Source of the DNA: Gnetum montanum
Lineage: Eukaryota; Streptophyta; Gnetopsida; Gnetales; Gnetaceae
Length of the DNA: 64,000 bases
Reading direction: 5' to 3'
Assembly: GCA_015680685.1 (NCBI GenBank)
Contig: MNCI01007825.1
Location: forward strand, 226,723-290,722
Both the position numbers and the translations under genes were made by a program. Positions 1 to 10,850 of this stretch are shown piece by piece (within the stretch, counting starts at the first letter, position 1; each line of letters opens with the position of its first letter). Under the pieces are notes generated by a model, which saw only the letters and a program-made list of their open reading frames with translations, did not search any database and was not told the DNA's origin.

Positions 1-1890
1 CCGATAATTCATAGAGAATTTCTCTAAGATTACAAAGTTGTTAGTCAAGCTTACAAAGAAGGATGCTTCATTCATTTGAAACAAGAAGTGCAAACATGCA
101 TTCTGACTACTAAAGGAGAAACTCATAGAAACTCCAATTTTATGGGCACTAGATTGGTCCTAACCATTTTACATAATTATAGATGCATCTAATTATGCTT
201 TGGGAAGTACTTCTTACGTAGCTAGATGATAAAAAAAATCCATATTACATCCACTATGTGAGGCAAAGCATTGCGGGTGCACAATTGAATTATACCACAA
301 TAGAGAAAGATTTAATGGTAGTGGTGTACACTCTTGAAAATTTTAGGCACTATATGCTTTTCTATAGAGTATTTGCACACACAAATCATAATACAATCCA
401 CTTCCTAATGAACAAGCTAATGGTGAGCCCTCGTATCATACAATGGCTTGTGATCTTGCAGGAATTTGATCTCATAATGGTAAATTGAAAAGGAATAAAA
501 AATCTGATTATTGACCATCTCTCTCACTTAATATGGGATAATAAAGAGGAGGAAAGCCCACTCTCTAATCAATTTCCAAATGAACTACTCTTTACAAGAG
601 CACTAAATGACCAAATGCCCATAGAAACAATATGGTATAATGGCATCCTCACCTATCTTCTCACTTAGGAGATGCCACAAGATCTTGACCTTAAAAAGAA
701 GCAATAATTTCTTCATTAGGCTAAATACTTCATGGAAATAAATGGATACCTATACAAGGTGTGCATTGATGGCCTGATTCATTAGTGTGTCCCTGATCAA
801 GATCAATTACATGTTTTCTAAGAGTGCTTATGAAGGACCTTGCGAAGGCCACTATGCAAGGATACACATGGAAATAAAAATCCTAATGGTAGGATACTAT
901 TAGCCTACAATCTTTAGGGATGTCCACCAATTTCTTTGATCTTGTGAACATTTTCAACTAGATGGTGGGATGATCACCTGAATGGAAGGTCTTCAACAAT
1001 GGATACAACCACTGGAGGCTTTTGACATATGGAGCACTGACTTCATGGCTCCCATCACATCCATGTCCAATGGAAAGGCATATATCATTGTAATAGTTGA
1101 CTACTACACAAATTGGGTAGAATCAGTAGCCATTATTGATTGTACATCATTCGCTACTACTAGATTTATATAACAAAATGTTGTAAATAGGTTTGGGGGG
1201 CCATGTACACTAACTTTTTATAATGCAACTCATTTCACAAGTGTCACATTTTGAAAGTTGATGCAATGCTTGTGGGTTGAACATAAATTAACAACACCCT
1301 ACCATCCCCAAGCCAATGGTCAAGTAGAGGTAATTAATTAGGAGATCACAAAGATCTTAATAAGAACCATAAGCAAATATAGGAGAGATTGGAGCACGAA
1401 ACTTAATAATGCCCTCTAGGCCTATCACTCAACATGGAAACTTCCTATTGGCCACTCTTCCTATGAGTTAGTGTATAGAAAACTTCCAATGCTTCCAATT
1501 CAGTTTGAACTTCATACACTCTCAACAACTTGTGATCTAGATCTTGACCTAAGTCTAGCATAGAAAGAAAGATTGATTAACCTGAATGTGCATGATGAAA
1601 ATCGATTGGTGGCCCTATCTTTGGTCAACCTGAAAGCATTCAACAAGAAACATCATGACCTCAAAATACAAAAAGTAACATTTCAACTAGGTAATAATGT
1701 TCTCTATTGGAACCCCACACATGTATCCTAGAAGACAAAATTTCAAAAATTTTGGAAGGGACCTTATATAATTGATCAAACCTTTCCCTCTAGCACCATG
1801 TTAATCTTCAAACCTGAAAGCCCAAATAAAAAGAAGTTGATCAAAATTCAATAAGTGAAACCTTTCTTAGAGCCAAGACAAGCCAATGCA
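1..1890 (+). pseudogene. Element A pol remnant: end of RT, RNase H, integrase
   Basis: Bases 1-250 encode the end of RT and match element C around 24440. From about 250, in frame, comes RNase H text typical of Ty3/Gypsy (AQLNYTTIEKDLMVVVY, HYMLFYRVFAHTNH, IQWLVILQEFDLIMVN). About 820-960 matches the H2C2 zinc-binding N-terminus of integrase. From 982 the catalytic core follows (FDIWSTDFMAPITSMSNGKAY), with the first catalytic Asp at TDF. The expected second Asp region reads LTFYNATHF, so that residue appears lost. The glutamate block is recognisable (ANGQVEVIN). The C-terminal part (ERLINLNVHDENRLVALSL) runs to about 1880. Many TAG and TAA codons interrupt it. Integrase would act in the nucleus to insert the cDNA; this copy cannot. 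Confidence 0.85.
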
Positions 1891-3440
1891 ACTACCACCT
1901 CGACAAATGAGCAACCACATTCCATTTTTCAAATCTCCTCCTTCTAACTTAGTCATGGGAGAGATGGTTATCTGTGCTAATAATCCATATGGCTTCTCAA
2001 TTTTTCTACTTTTTTTCCACATTTTTTATTTTATAATTTATTTATTTTTACATATTTTTGATTTTTAAATTTTTCCCAAATTTGCACCATCATTAGTACC
2101 TTTGAACTTTTCTTGACTATTTTACACTTTCTCATATATTTTACTTTGTTTTTTTTGTTTTGTTTAAGTGTGACTTTTCATTTTTTTGCTAATAAAAGTG
2201 CTTTATTGCTATAGGACACATTACCACTATTACTATTTACTAATGATGATTTGTGCTTAATGTTGCAATTGTCGATGTTTGGTTTTTGTTTTTGAATTTT
2301 GATGTCTAATGACTATGACATGGTTTATTTTTCATGGAATAGGCAGTAAGTCTACATCATCTACCCATTGAATAAACATTGTGGTTTTCCTTATTATGGG
2401 AGTTTGAGGTCCCTTCCATTAAAGAAACTTTTAATTAATTGGTGACCTTGGTAGTTCTAGAATTGGGAAAGATTCAAAGGTTTGTAGAGGATGTGACTTC
2501 AAGGGGACTCAACACTCCTTGTACTCTTCTACTTACTTGAGTGCTTGGGTGTTTCTCATGAACTTCTTCTCATTCCATTCCAACCATTAATAGGAAGTCA
2601 AATAAAGTCTTTGCATGGTGTGGTTCCCATTAAAAAAAATGATAAACAAATAAATGAGCTACAAGCATTGGTTATAGGACTAGAAAGACATGCACCCATG
2701 CCTGAAGGTCCCCTCTAACTAAGGCTCTCTCTTTCTCTTACTTCCTACTTCTCTTTTCTTCTCTTTTTGGAATGGTGGTTGTTTTATGGGAGCACCCTTA
2801 TGTCCTAAGTGGGTTGAGCAGTCTTGAAGTGGTGATGCAAAGTCACTAAAAGAAGCTAGTTTTGGTCTAGACTAAGGATGGATATTCTTAGTTCATTTTA
2901 AACACATATTCCACAAGGGACTTCTTACAACCTCAATTTGGGATTCCATTTCACCTTCACAATCATCCATCTATGCTACCATAATTCACCTCACTACTAA
3001 TTTCTATGTTGTTCTTGATGTCTTAGTTTGATGTATTGGAATTCTTAAATAATTCTTTTTGGTTGATCCTTAAATTTTCAGGACCATTAATCAACTATGG
3101 GGTCCATAAACTCCTTAGTTGGAGGTTATGCAAGGGCAACAAGGGCAGATGCTTACTATGGGAAGGACCCACTTGCATATCTCTTTGTTTGGTTAGTTAA
3201 GCCTCTTACCTTTGACATCATTACAATCCTATCTTTTGCATATTCCGTTATGCAAACCACACTCTATGTTCCTTGAACTCTCATTTTCCATCCCATTTTA
3301 CCATTTTTCATAATTTTCTTAATTTTTGGGACTTCAACATCCTCTTCTCACATTTTCATCATATTCATGGTTGTTTGGCCTTCCATTTGATCCTAATTTC
3401 ATTCAAAATCTCTTTGTCATTTTTAATTTTTGACCAAGTC
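1891..3440 (+). other. Element A noncoding spacer between pol and ORF3
   Basis: No sustained reading frame. It starts with T-rich sequence and continues with text shared by the spacers of B, C, D and F. A conserved block lies at 2679-2708 (ACTAGAAAGACATG followed by CCCATGCCTGAAGG). It lies between the end of integrase and the internal promoter. Confidence 0.6.
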
Positions 3441-3512
3441 AATGAAAGTCAATGATGGTCAACAACTATGTCAACGAAGCCATGTCGACAAAATGAAAAA
3501 ATAATATAAATA
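3441..3512 (+). promoter_or_regulatory. Element A internal promoter-like block upstream of ORF3
   Basis: A TATAAATA lies at 3505-3512, 449 bp before the ORF3 ATG. Just upstream are GTCAA/GTTGA-type repeats and CCATGTCGACA. The element's own LTR carries TGTCGACATGG shortly before its TATA box (7182-7189). The shared motif and fixed distance suggest an internal promoter; transcription itself is not shown. Confidence 0.45.
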
Positions 3513-3953
3513 CCACTAAACACTTTGGATTTTTCACATTTGGTTCATAACACCCAAGGATTTTTTGCAATTTTTCAAAGCCCAAAACCTTCCCAAGCCT
3601 CAAACTCATGCACAATTTATCCAAATCACCATGTTCTTCGATCCTATAGTCACTGAAGATAAGCTCTTAGTTGTGGGGATAGCAAACCTCAAGGTTTAAA
3701 TGGAAAATTTTTTGACCTTTTTTCTAACTCCGCCAAATGGTTAAGATATGAAATGTTATTAAATCATAAATTTTTGAACAAATTTAAGCCCTTTAACAAC
3801 TTTAGTAAACTAAAGATTAAATTAATAATTAAATATCTAATCCAACCAACCATAGTCATACCTTAGCCAAATGTAACTCCCTTATGAGATAAGGTATTCC
3901 AATCATTTTGAATTACATAATAATTGCTAATCCATTGTTATGTGTGATTATAG

Positions 3954-6812
3954 ATGGCACCAAGATCGAAGAGACTACAGGATCGCATCCATGGAATAAG
4001 TGACCTAGGGGAGAAAGACAACAACAAGAACATGGCTAAGAATAGGTTGGGGAAACCCATGCAACAAGACCTCTCAGAGACAAGGCTGAGGTGGAATTTT
4101 TTCTACAAATTCTCGAAGAAGAAGCTACATCAAAACACTCACAACAAGGTGAGGCACCAAGCCCTGTACCTAGACTAAAGGTCATACTCACATAGGCTTG
4201 CCTTAACACAACTAGGAACCATGAAATTTAATGCTCATTTCTTCAAAAACTAGATTTTGGGATGTTCCTTGAACAAGCTCTAAAGGATGTTAGAGCTCAA
4301 CTGCAAGCCTCTCCCATGTGGCCAATCTTCACCTCCAGTGGGAAGTGGTACATGGAAGAAATGTATCTCTTTTGAAACAATAGGAGAGAAGAAGCCACTG
4401 TGAAAATCAAGGATATAAAAGTATCCTACTCAGTAGAAGCCATTGCACAGGTCCTTTGGTTGCCTAATGCAAAACACATTTAGCAAAGCTATCAACACAA
4501 GCTGATCTCAGAGCAAAGAAGGAATGGACTCTATGATGTTATGGGGTTAACAGCAAGGAGTTTGATGCACTCACACTAGCAGAGTGAGTCTATTTTAAGA
4601 TAGCAGCTCACCACCTCAATCCAACAATGAGGCCCAGTAAGGTGATAACCTTCTCCACTCGAGCATGTGCCACTTTAAGCAGTAAATTTTCAGCACTTCC
4701 ACAACTAATCTTTTTAGAAATAGAGAAGCACTTCAAGGAGGATGAACATGGAAGAAAATTCCTACCCTTCCCTTGCTTGATCAAAAAATTATGCAAAAGG
4801 GTAGGGATAGTCTGCTATGCAAATGATATACTCAGACATGCTCCTAAGGCTTCATGGGCCTAGATGATGAAGGATAAGATGTCTACCATGAGAATAGAAG
4901 ACGAGTAACAATGACCACCTCTGCCACCTACTCATGAACAAACACCAGAGGGTCGTAGTGTGCTTGAGCACATGTAGAAAATCCAAGAGTAGCTCTTACA
5001 ACAATGAGAGTAGTAGGTAGGAACTTGTGGTGGAGACCCATTTGTGTACAGACTGGCTATGAGTCACCTTAGAGAAGTGGCTCATATAATTAGCCAGATG
5101 GAGGGAGGTGGATCAAAGCTATTTTCCCAACAAACATTGTTGTCTACAAGGTCAAAGCTAAGTGCCCAAGAAGTGATGGTATCTCTTTCTCAATACCATC
5201 TATTCCCAAAGACCTCTGGGAATGTTGCTTCCTTTTTAGTGTGCTTAGAGAAAAGTGAGGAGGCAACCATATTGGTGATGTAGCACTAGGGGTAAGAAAC
5301 AATTGTAGAGATAATTGTTGATAGATTTTTTGAGGTGTTAAACACACTTGCTACACCTGAACTAGATGTTTCTACACTAAGATATGTGTAGGGGTCCATA
5401 GGAATAATTAGTGAGAGACTAAGCATAGCCTAGCATGAAGAATTATTGGACTAACTAGTGGGAACTAGGTAATCAATTCCAAATATCTTTAAGTTTTTGG
5501 ACACCATCACTACAACCCAGTCGAAGCTACTGGAGGCAAAGGGCGGCAAGTGCCTCATTTTAGATGGGCAACTTGAAATAACTCAAGCACATAATCAACA
5601 ATTGGCTGTGGAAGCTATCGAATTGCATGCCCAAATTGCTAAACTTGCTCTTATTAACCCTACATTGACATAAGATGAAGCCTTTCAACGACTTCAAAAA
5701 TAGCTTAAGTAGATTAAGGGAGAAATGGTAATAGCGGTCTTTAATCAGTTAGTAGCAGAAGTTACAACTCACACAGTATGAAAGGACTTGATGCAGATGC
5801 ACCAAGAAAATGAATTCTTGATGGTAGAAAATCATCACCTAAAAAACATTGATGCACAAAAACAACAACTAGAAGAATTTATCCATCAATAGTACAAGCA
5901 ACTTGCTAGGGAAAATGTTGAATTAAGGAGATTGATAGTGAAGAATTGTAATCTCTCAATGGAGGAGGTCTATGTCTTGCACCAGAAATTGGCCATTGAT
6001 ATTGTTGCCTGAAAAAAATAAGGCTTTGAAGTTTAAAAATGTTAAAAATAATTACAAAGACTAGGTTGGCCTACAAAAAGAGGTAAATGAAAAGCATATC
6101 CAACTAGCAAAGGAAAAGGTTAATGAGGCCCTCTAGCAACTCCAATAAGGTAGAGAAATATGGCAACCCATCATTGATGCGATTGATGTCTACAACAATG
6201 TGGAATTCCACATGAAGGAGTTGTAGATTGACGAGATGATGGAGTACATGAAGTTGTCCAACCTCTACTATGTAAACTTGGCAATGCCAACTATTGGAAA
6301 ACCATGATCTGAGCTTGAGAAACAAGTGGCCAATTCATACTTATTGTACAAGGCTAAGTTTAAGACTCATAAAGACACCAAGAAAAATCTTGTAGTGGCA
6401 AATGCTAAACTTGGGGTCCTCAAGATGAAATTCAACAATTAAAGATTATTCATTCATAAAGAACCTAGTCAAACAAATGAATGACTACTAGGAATTACAA
6501 GACACACTCCGAGCATTCAACATAGAGCACAAGCAATATGTAGCCTGGTTTGTCAATGTTAAGGAGCTATTTCTTATTTTGCCTTGTCCTTGGGATGTTG
6601 CAACCTTGGCCCACATCAGTGAAGATGCATGGACCATGAATGATCCTAGGAGTAAAGAGGAGAAAATGAAGGCATTGCTAGATGCTTTTTGCCCTCCACC
6701 TAAATTCATAGCAACAGCATGATAGCCATAACCACCTCGGCTATCACATGTGCTTGAAGGTAGTGAAGGTCCTTTAGAATCTCAGGAGACTCCACCACCT
6801 GGGACTATCTAA
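3954..6812 (+). pseudogene. Element A ORF3: plant transposon protein domain plus coiled coil
   Basis: The ATG at 3954 follows GTGATTATAG and begins MAPRSK, as in the other ORF3 copies (MAPK, MAPKG). About 4290-4470 encodes the domain text around SPMWPIFTSSGKWYMEEMYLF and VKIKDIKVSYSVEAIAQVL. About 4600-4860 holds FSTRACATLSSKFSALPQ and the FLPFPCLIKKLCKRVGI block. This resembles the 'putative plant transposon protein' family found after pol in Athila-type elements. From about 5570 to 6480 the text is Glu/Lys/Gln/Leu-rich and coiled-coil-like. It ends PPPGTI before TAA at 6810. Stops and frameshifts are frequent. Function is unknown; an env-position structural or regulatory role is only inference. 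Confidence 0.75.
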
Positions 6813-7044
6813 CCTTCTTCATTAACTTCACATCATCAAGGAATGTGTTGTCCAATTTTGAGGAATCATGTCATGGTGTTCAATTTTGTGTCATGAACAC
6901 CATAATTTTTGTAATGTGTTGGTTTGTACACTGGGTTTTCATTACTATTATGTATATGTTGTATTTGTTTTGTTATGTTGAAAACCAATCAATAATTCCA
7001 TACCTTCCCAATTTTGTAAAGAACTCAAGGATGAGTTTTCATTC

Positions 7045-7057
7045 AATTGTGGGGGTA
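7045..7057 (+). other. Element A polypurine tract
   Basis: TTGTGGGGGTA directly precedes the LTR start TGATGAG at 7058. The preceding ~80 bases (CAATAATTCCATACCTTCCC to GGATGAGTTTTCATTC) are conserved in B, C, D, E and F. The tract would prime plus-strand DNA synthesis. Confidence 0.8.
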
Positions 7058-7965
7058 TGATGAGTTTCAATTTATCACATCAACTGGATCTCCTCAATGT
7101 ATTCAGTTATGTTGAGGAGGCCCTATCAATGCAGCCTATTGTGTCGACATGGCCCCCTTGATGTAGGGGTCTATTCCAATTTATAAATATAGGCTAAGTA
7201 GCCACATTTACGGCGTCACTTTTTAAAGTACTAGCAAAGCTCTTGCAGTTTGTCTATTTGAAAGATAGAATATTTTTCCTTAGTGCCCACAGTAGGAGTC
7301 ATTCAGTGTGCAGATCTTTATTCGAGCATTTTTGTACCTAAGCATGACAGTGTGTGCAACGATAAAGATGAACTTCTTAATAAACCTTGTAGCATTCTAG
7401 ATAGCTTAAATGTTCATTTATGCATTTAATGTTTTTAATTATTTATTCAATGTTTTCATGTAATTAAGTTAATGAAACAATTTAGCAAGATAAGCTAGAT
7501 AGATTAAACACATAAGTACGATCACTTCCAGAGTAACATGTATTCACTTAGTAATCCCAGCAGCATTATTGCTTGGTACACCCAATAGCATAGCACTTGG
7601 TAACCTAGTGGTGGATACGTGGGTTTAGGACATGTGAAAAAAGTGGGATTGGCTGCTTATGTTAGAATTTCTTAGATACTAGTTAATTAGTTAAATTAAA
7701 TTAGTTAATCCAATTACTTTATCTCTCTTTAAACACTAAAATCATAAAATACAAAATGATAAAAATCAGATGCCTCAATTACACTTAACTATACTAGTGT
7801 ATGTCACAAGTGTAATTGGGAAGATAATGAATGACCTTAAGGGAAGGTTCACTTCCTAAAAGACCAATGCACTAGAAACTATAAAGTCCACAAAATTCAA
7901 TTGGATCACACATGAATGCACTATGATTCGTATGGTTGGTCGTAGGGATACCTTGCCACTCACCA
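7058..7965 (+). repeat. Element A 3' LTR (908 bp)
   Basis: Begins TGATGAG after the polypurine tract and ends CTCACCA, a one-base change from the inverted CTCATCA. TATAAATA at 7182-7189 is the likely LTR promoter. Copies of the R/U5 motif (CTTGGTAACCTAGTGG, CTTAGTAATCCCAG) lie around 7545-7620, as in the other LTRs. Confidence 0.8.
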
Positions 7966-8640
7966 TTAATACAATACACAATTGACCTTAGAGCTGCAAC
8001 CACATATCTAGTCACTCAATGTGCTCTCACACACTCTTACCTAAGCTCATCTCATGAACTTTCATGACATCTCATCTCATCTCTTGGTCATAAAAGCATA
8101 GAACATACTAATAGTTATTGGAAAAGAGAAAATAAGATACCTAGAAACCTTTACCCAACTCAACTTAAGGATCTTTAGCTATTTCCATCTTTTTCCACCT
8201 TCTCTTAGCTATTTTCTAAACTAAAACAAGTAATTTCAGAAGTTTCCTTGACTATATAGGTCATTTTTGGTTTTCCTGGATCATCTCCTATCAAAACATA
8301 TCATTCAATAGAGACATTGCCTAAGTTTGGGAGATATATCCTTCTGGCTAAAACATCTCACTTAAGACATCCCAATAACTTGGGAGACATCTACTCTAAG
8401 GCATCTCCACTCTAGAGAGATGTCTTCAAAAATTTCAAGACAACTCCTACCCAATGTGAGATATCTCCTGTGAAGACTCAACTCTTAGTAGAAACATCTC
8501 CTACATGTTTCAAATGTCTCTTATGAGGTCCCAACTCTTGGACAAGACATCTTCTTAATCTCCAAGACATCTCCATAGAGTATGAAACCTATAAAAACCA
8601 TATGTAGCAAAGAGAACCAGGAAATTGAAAGAGGTATCTC
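7966..8640 (+). repeat. LTR-like remnant with repeated ACATCTC motifs
   Basis: Between LTR A and the Tat-like pol fragment there is no coding frame. From about 8290 to 8590 the words AGACATCTC, ACATCTC and GAGATATC recur more than a dozen times. A TATA-like CCTATAAAAACC at about 8588 follows them. The layout (repeats, then TATA, then downstream pro-like coding) suggests the U3 and leader of the element whose pol fragment follows. LTR ends are not identifiable. Confidence 0.35.
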
Positions 8641-8689
8641 TATGCTATCCACCATTTCTCTTAACTCTCAAAATGAAAGGTGTTAATTT

Positions 8690-9994
8690 GCATAATTTCC
8701 TAGTAGATTTAGAAGCAATTTCTACTTTAATTCCACTTTCAATATATAAATGATTAGGATTAAAACTTAAACAATCAAATAAAAAAATTATTCAAGTGGA
8801 TAAAAGTCAAGTTAAAATTGTGGGATAATTATCAAATGTATTGCTTCAAATAGCTTTTAAGCCACAAATAAAAGGTAGGATAACTATTCAATTTGCAAAT
8901 ATAACTAATTCTTATAACCATTATTAAGTTGAAGCTACAGTAAGAATTTTCAAGATATATACTTACAAACTATTCAAACTTATGGTTACCATGAAAAGAA
9001 AATCCAAATCAATTTTTCATATATAGTGAGTCTTTAATGGTCAAAACTATGACTCCAAATGGAAAAAATATGGTTACTAAAGCAAAGAATGTTGAAGTCA
9101 GAGTTAGTATGGCCTAAAACTTCAAATTATGTTGTTGAAAGATCAAGAAGAACATACATGGAAAATGTATTTCCATGAGCTATGTAATTCAAAAGGATCT
9201 AAGATAGGTTTAATATTAATAAATCCAAATGACCAAAAAATTATCAAAGCCATACATCTCCAAGTCTCCTTTACAAATAATAAAGTCAAGTAAAAAAATC
9301 AAAATAAAATAAGATTCCAAACTGATATGTAATCAAATCCTTGGAAATTGTGTTATGAAAAGTTCATTTTAAAGGCCTTATAAAGATTGTTTAGAAAATT
9401 TAAAAGTTATATAGTAGAGCATATACTTAGAGAAGAAAATCAATTAACTAACAAATTACCAACAACAACTTCTATCCTTGATCCATCAAAACTAACCAAA
9501 TATAAGAGGATATCATTGATCCTTGAAATAGAGCCAATACCATTAGTTCCAAATAATGTTCAACATTTATAAGTCTTTGAAGATGATGATAGTTAACTTT
9601 TATGCTTCTTGAAAAATAAAGAAGAGTTTGAAAAATATATTATTACTAAAAAGGACGTAGCAATATAATGAAAGATAAATTCTATTCCTAACAATATTGT
9701 GGAGTATGAACAAGAGTTCAAAGAAAAGTTAATTTAAAGTAAGAATATTTATAATTCAAAGGATTAGGCTTATAAAACTATAAATTTAGTCTCAAATTCA
9801 AAATTGTTAAAAATTATAAAAGGAATGAACCCCAAATCAAGAATAAATATCCTATACCAAGAATAGATGATATGCTCATAAACATATTAGGATGTCAATT
9901 ATACTTCTTTTTGGATGGATTTTCTATGATACAATCAAATTATTATTGACAAAAAGGATAGACACAAAACAACTTTTACTACCAAGTGGGCTAT
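8690..9994 (+). pseudogene. Tat-like Gypsy fragment: protease, extra RNase H, then RT start
   Basis: About 8690-8760 reads VNLHNFLVDLEAISTLIPLS, a decayed retropepsin motif. About 9140-9570 reads like the additional, archaeal-type RNase H of Tat elements: TWKMYFHELCNSKGSKIGL, AIHLQVSFTNN, then HILREENQLTNKLPTTTS. About 9850-9990 is the start of an RT domain (KYPIPRIDDMLINILGCQLY, FFLDGFS), running into DRHKTTFTTKW-like text in other frames. Stops and frameshifts are common. Element B's LTR begins at 9995 inside this RT, so the fragment predates B; its other half should lie in the gap at 18829-19687. The RNase H before RT is an unusual order. Confidence 0.6.
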
Positions 9995-10719
9995 TGATGA
10001 GACGCGGTTCGCACAGGCCGCGATATCGTGTACGCGATATTACGGCCTTCCCTACGATATCGCGTACACGATATCGCAATCCGCCGCCATGTCTATAAAT
10101 AAGAGGCAGCTCTCCCTTGTTTGGGGATCCCCAGTTTTTAGAGTAGCGAAGCTCTGGCAGTTTGATCCCTCCAGAGTTAGAATTTTTCCCGTGTCTGCCG
10201 CAATGTGGTGAATGTAATTGTACGGTGTCTTTATTTGAGTGTGCCATACTCGGACATGCACATGACCAAAAAGAAAGATCAAGATTACTTCATCATTGCA
10301 GCATTCACTTAGTTTATTTTATTTGTTATTTATTTAATGTTATTTATTGCTTTCATAGCGTGGTGTGAGTACGACTTAACTACGAGCATCTACAGGTGTG
10401 TACGGCTAGTTAAGGAATCGGTTGCTCATCGCACTTAGGCTAGATTAGATTTCTTACCCTTTTCCTCTTAGCTTAGATTAGTTAACATTATTTTCCACTG
10501 CAATCAGGAGTAGCGTTAGAATTAAAACACATCATACACCTCATCTAGACTAAACCATACGTGACATATGCAAAACTAGTCTAGATGGGAAGACAACGAA
10601 CTGCGACCTAAGGCTAACTATCTAGGTGCCGCAACTAGTCCATTTGCGGAGTTCGACCGGATCGCGTGTGCGACTCTTGTTTCATATGGTTGAGTGTAGG
10701 GGTACCTCGCCACTCATCA
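9995..10719 (+). repeat. Element B 5' LTR (725 bp)
   Basis: Starts TGATGAG and ends CTCATCA, a perfect 7 bp terminal inverted repeat, and abuts the primer site. U3 holds palindromes at 10021-10040 and 10055-10076 built on GATATCGCGTACGCGATATC. TATAAAT lies at 10094. Compared with the 3' LTR it lacks about 46 bp of palindromes in U3 and about 250 bp after the word AAGGAATCGGTTGCTC. Confidence 0.9.
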
Positions 10720-10720
10720 T

Positions 10721-10738
10721 TGGTGCTGTTGCCGGGGA
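10721..10738 (+). other. Element B primer-binding site (tRNA-Asp type)
   Basis: TGGTGCTGTTGCCGGGGA differs from the Athila/Tat-style tRNA-Asp complement TGGCGCCGTTGCCGGGGA at two positions, both C to T. It lies one base after the LTR, the usual place for priming minus-strand DNA synthesis. Confidence 0.85.
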
Positions 10739-10850
10739 TGGTGCTAGTTATCTAGATTAGTTATATCATACAAGGTCGTTGTAAAGAACTTAACGATATA
10801 TCTTTTAGAAAATAATAATTATAAAAAGTCACATAAATTCACACACAACA

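Larger units (their letters stand above)
1..7965 (+). mobile_element. Element A: Athila/Tat-like Ty3/Gypsy retrotransposon, 5' end outside window
   Basis: The window opens inside the reverse transcriptase of this copy. In order it then shows RNase H, integrase, a noncoding spacer with an internal TATA box, ORF3, a polypurine tract and one complete LTR ending at 7965. The order and motifs match element C, which is nearly complete, so I treat A as the 3' two thirds of the same kind of element. All reading frames carry several stops, so the copy cannot encode working proteins. The 5' LTR, gag, protease and first half of RT lie upstream of the window. Confidence 0.85.

Noticed and set aside
9924-10282. 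Minus-strand ORFs in LTR B
   Set aside because: They arise from palindromic U3 sequence on the wrong strand and recur in the 3' LTR only because the LTR recurs.
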